This document shows, piece after piece, positions 61,716 to 64,000 of a stretch of DNA of 64,000 nt; the stretch's first letter is position 1; the number at the start of each line of letters is the position of its first letter. The notes below the pieces were generated by a model. That model was not told the origin of the DNA, ran no database searches, and worked only from the letters and a program-made list of their open reading frames with translations. Made by a program: the position numbers and the translations under genes. Source of the DNA: Lachnospiraceae bacterium A2 (GTDB lineage Bacteria; Bacillota; Clostridia; Lachnospirales; Lachnospiraceae); assembly GCA_000403315.2 (NCBI GenBank), contig KE159636.1:432042-496041 (forward strand). The letters run 5' to 3'.

Positions 61716-62657
61716 ATGAGAATACAACGTTTAATTGGTTTAATATGCGTTCTTGCTGATGTTGACAAAATAACAGTTCAAGAATTGGCAGACCGTTTTG
61801 AGGTTTCTAAAAGGACTATTTTTCGTGATTTAGATACACTAAATCTTGCCGGGATACCCATAATTTCCTATCCGGGAATCGGTGGTGGTATTTCAGTCAT
61901 TGAGGGATATAAAATAGATAAAAAGATTTTATCGACTGATGATACAAGGAAAATATTTACAGCATTAAAAGGACTGAAAAGTATTGACAATGACATCTCT
62001 GTTAATAGTTTAATTGCAAAGCTAATACCAGAGAAAGAAACTGATATTTTTTCACAAAGCGAATATGTTATCAATTTTTCTGCATGGTTTGAGGACAGCA
62101 TAATACATGAAAAGGCAATCGCACTACACAAAGCAATATGTAACAGTCATTGTGTTTTGCTTGATTATGTATCAAGAAATTCAAGAGAAAAAAGATTTGT
62201 AGAGCCATATAAATTGATTTTTAAACAATCAGACTGGTATCTATATGCTTTTTGCAGGAATAGAAATGATTTTCGGTTGTTCAAACTTAGACGTATCATT
62301 TCCTATGAAGTTTTGGAGGATAGTTTTGAGCAACGACAGATAGGTAATATTCAGCTTGAAAAAGATTATGCGAATAATCTTTTTTCAAAGCGGAATAAAA
62401 GAGGTTCTATAAAAGTTGTATTGGAGTATGACAAAAAAGACGAATTTGAGATTACACAGAAAATAGACGCTTCATTTTTTCAAGAAATCAACAGTCAGAC
62501 AGATACAGGACTTATATGTTTCTATACATCAAGCCTATCGTCTGTCAGCAATCTAGTCTTTGGAATGTTAGACAAGGTGCGAGTGGTTTCACCGCCGGAA
62601 CTTTATAATGACATAAAATGTCGATTGAAAATTGCACATGGATTTTATAAAGGGTGA
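61716..62657 (+). CDS. WYL-domain transcriptional regulator (YafY-like)
   Basis: 313 residues. N-terminal helix-turn-helix (KITVQELADRFEVSKRTIFRDL), WYL domain at about 140-215 with the WYLYAFCRNRNDFRLFKLRR core, and a C-terminal WCX segment. WYL domains often sense nucleic acid or nucleotide ligands. Low GC compared with the recombinase upstream. Confidence 0.88.
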   Translation: MRIQRLIGLICVLADVDKITVQELADRFEVSKRTIFRDLDTLNLAGIPIISYPGIGGGISVIEGYKIDKKILSTDDTRKIFTALKGLKSIDNDISVNSLIAKLIPEKETDIFSQSEYVINFSAWFEDSIIHEKAIALHKAICNSHCVLLDYVSRNSREKRFVEPYKLIFKQSDWYLYAFCRNRNDFRLFKLRRIISYEVLEDSFEQRQIGNIQLEKDYANNLFSKRNKRGSIKVVLEYDKKDEFEITQKIDASFFQEINSQTDTGLICFYTSSLSSVSNLVFGMLDKVRVVSPPELYNDIKCRLKIAHGFYKG

Positions 62658-62678
62658 CACATTAGCTGTCACCTTTTG
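62653..62678 (+). terminator. Terminator after the WYL gene
   Basis: Stem GGTGACA/TGTCACC (62653-62659 with 62667-62673) and T-run. Confidence 0.75.
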
Positions 62679-62713
62679 TATTGTACAATAAGCTGCGAAA
62701 GGTGGTAATGAAA

Positions 62714-63289
62714 ATGAAAAAAGAAATTTTAGTTTTTATCTTCAATGGATATGCGGACTGGGAGCCTGCATATGTGTGCGCTGAATTAAATTCCTCTGAT
62801 ACAGATTATATTGTGAGGACAATCAGCCTTGACAAGAATCCCAAAGTTTCAATGGGAGGCTTTCACGTTTTGCCTGATTATGCCGTGGACGACTACCCCA
62901 CAAAATTTAGCCTGTTGATTTTGGCTGGTGGGAACGCATGGGCAGAACAGAAAAACAATGATGTTTTTCCCCTTGTTGAATATGCGGTTAAAAATCATAT
63001 TCCAGTTGGGGCAATCTGTAACGCTGTAAACTTTATGGCAGAAAATGGCTTTCTGAATGAAATTAAGCACTCCGGGAATACCCTTGAATTTATGAAATCA
63101 CAAGCACCACATTACAAGGGCGATAAGAATTTTTTAGAGGAGCAAGCTGTTTGTGACGCAAATATTATTACTGCTAATGGTTCAGGTACTTTAGAATTTG
63201 CGAGGAAAATCTTAACGTTACTGAACGCAAAATCAGAACAGGCTATCACGGATTGGTATAACCTCAATAAGTTTGGTTTTTATCAATAA
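62714..63289 (+). CDS. DJ-1/PfpI family protein
   Basis: 191 residues from ATG 62714 (AAAGGTGG 8 bp upstream; ATG 62708 is possible). Flavodoxin-like fold with LLILAGGNAW and nucleophile-elbow Cys in VGAICNAVNFMAENGFLN. Related to YdeA/YoaZ-type glutamine-amidotransferase-like proteins of unknown substrate. Likely controlled by the WYL regulator upstream. Confidence 0.83.
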   Translation: MKKEILVFIFNGYADWEPAYVCAELNSSDTDYIVRTISLDKNPKVSMGGFHVLPDYAVDDYPTKFSLLILAGGNAWAEQKNNDVFPLVEYAVKNHIPVGAICNAVNFMAENGFLNEIKHSGNTLEFMKSQAPHYKGDKNFLEEQAVCDANIITANGSGTLEFARKILTLLNAKSEQAITDWYNLNKFGFYQ

Positions 63290-63338
63290 AGGCAACATCT
63301 AACAATGTTCCCCATGTGGGAGAAAGGAGGATTTTTCT

Positions 63339-63782
63339 ATGGCTTGCACAGAAGCATACAAAGAACATATCGTGTATTCTTTCAACGCCTTTTGCAAAGT
63401 TGTCATACGCTATGCCGCTATCAACGCATGGCGCGACAGGAACAGGCGGCGGCAAAAAGAAATATCCTTTGAATACCTCACAGAAGAAAAGTTCTACCCT
63501 CTAAGCACATCAGACGAATTTCTCAAATCACCCTACGAACAATACCCCGTTACGATATGCGGTCAGACAATCATACTCACCAATGGGGAGCTTGCTGCCG
63601 CCCTGCTATCTCTGCCGGAGAAAAAGAGGGAAATCATTTACCTTTACTTTTTCGGGAATTACACACAGCAGGAAATCGCGGATTTATACGGGCAATGCAA
63701 GAGTACGGCATGGCATTATATCCACAGTGCATTACAGATGTTGCAGGAGGAAATGGAGGTGCTTTTACATGGGGAATCCTAA
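63339..63782 (+). CDS. Sigma-70-like factor of conjugative elements (second copy)
   Basis: 147 residues. CTEAYKEHIVYSFNAFCKVV at the start and LPEKKREIIYLYFFGNYTQQ, then EIADLYGQCKSTAWHYIHSA in region 4. Clearly related to 50305-50763 but diverged. AAAGGAGG precedes ATG 63339. Confidence 0.83.
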   Translation: MACTEAYKEHIVYSFNAFCKVVIRYAAINAWRDRNRRRQKEISFEYLTEEKFYPLSTSDEFLKSPYEQYPVTICGQTIILTNGELAAALLSLPEKKREIIYLYFFGNYTQQEIADLYGQCKSTAWHYIHSALQMLQEEMEVLLHGES

Positions 63783-63969
63783 CCTTATACCGTATGAAAC
63801 CATTGTCCGGGCGACCAGCGGAGAGCCGGAAGCCGTGGACGAGGTTTTACGGCATTACAGCAAGAGAATCCGCTTTGCCGCCCTTGAAAACGGACACGTC
63901 AACATAGACACCGAGGACAGCATAAAACAGCGGCTTATCACTGCCCTGTTCCAGTTCCGTTTTGACTGA
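63769..63969 (+). CDS. Small helix-turn-helix conjugative-element regulator (second copy)
   Basis: 66 residues. LIPYETIVRATSGEPEAVDE, VLRHY and LITALFQFRFD mirror the protein at 50735-50938. Overlaps the sigma-like gene by 14 bp. Confidence 0.82.
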   Translation: MGNPNLIPYETIVRATSGEPEAVDEVLRHYSKRIRFAALENGHVNIDTEDSIKQRLITALFQFRFD

Positions 63970-64000
63970 AAAGGACTGCATAACGGGAGGTGGTATTTGT

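Larger units (their letters stand above)
42600..64000. mobile_element. Composite integrative element (TnpX-type), with a second element nested in it
   Basis: Begins just after rpsI and runs past the window end. Content: serine recombinase and tnpW, TetR-ABC cargo, IS, sigma/HTH pair, parA/parB, replication-initiator-like gene, pcfB and virD4. Base composition jumps between modules (AT-rich cargo at 44-50 kb, GC-rich transfer module at 52-57 kb), so it is a mosaic. The left end is not marked by a repeat I can recognise. Confidence 0.75.
57225..64000. mobile_element. Second serine-recombinase element inserted in virD4 (right end outside window)
   Basis: Starts where virD4 homology stops. Carries its own large serine recombinase, a DnaA-box-rich palindrome, WYL and DJ-1/PfpI genes and a sigma/HTH pair. 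The rest of virD4 should reappear beyond 64,000. Confidence 0.7.

Overview
The window looks like a Gram-positive gut Clostridia chromosome, most likely Lachnospiraceae. This is inferred from a DhaLMK dihydroxyacetone kinase, a VanW protein, an ECF transporter core next to truA, rplM-rpsI, TnpX/TnpW-type recombination genes, strong AGGAGG ribosome sites and frequent TTG/GTG starts. No 16S gene is present, so the genus is not fixed.

Layout. (1) About 1-13,100 is the late end of a siphophage-like prophage: tape measure (5' end outside the window), distal tail, Gp37-like tail, baseplate-like protein, a complete diversity-generating retroelement (variable target protein, Avd, template repeat, reverse transcriptase), holin, endolysin, a small regulatory cluster and an IS30-type transposase. 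(2) 13,291-42,600 is core chromosome: tRNA-Phe/Gly/Gly, HD-GYP protein, a TetR/MMPL/Pip-like export cluster, an ArsR regulator, dhaL-dhaM-dhaK, a B12-type radical SAM protein and endonuclease III, an AT-rich single-gene restriction-modification island, a DnaQ-type exonuclease, vanW, an AIR-synthase-like protein, Lrp regulator plus aminotransferase, trmL, ecfA1-ecfA2-ecfT, truA, a chemotaxis receptor and rplM-rpsI. (3) From about 42,600 to the window end is a composite integrative element. A TnpX-like serine recombinase (with an in-frame amber codon) and tnpW come first. A TetR-controlled ABC transporter operon follows, split from its downstream small genes by an IS with an exact 8-bp target duplication. 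Then come a sigma/HTH regulator pair, a decayed repeat-rich stretch, parA-parB, a replication-initiator-like gene, pcfB and virD4. (4) virD4 is cut at about 57,225 by a second element. It carries a 783-aa serine recombinase, a palindromic DnaA-box-rich segment, WYL and DJ-1/PfpI genes and another sigma/HTH pair, and itself holds an IS1182-like insertion with a 4-bp duplication. This element continues past 64,000.

How it works together. The retroelement copies template repeat 6801-6925 into variable repeat 6238-6362 at the 3' end of the target gene. Thirteen of the fourteen differences between them fall at template adenines, the hallmark of adenine mutagenesis, so it should diversify a receptor-binding-type protein of the phage. 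An inverted repeat closes the template RNA around the repeat, and a GAAA-loop hairpin lies just after the variable repeat.

The most interesting signals are: the retroelement with its RNA-closing stem; a complete absence of GATC, GGCC and CCGG over the first 13.3 kb; a 111-bp coding-compatible insertion with a hairpin at 55,592-55,702; the nested insertions in virD4; amber codons in two element genes; and a nine-G frameshift in a HIRAN-domain gene.
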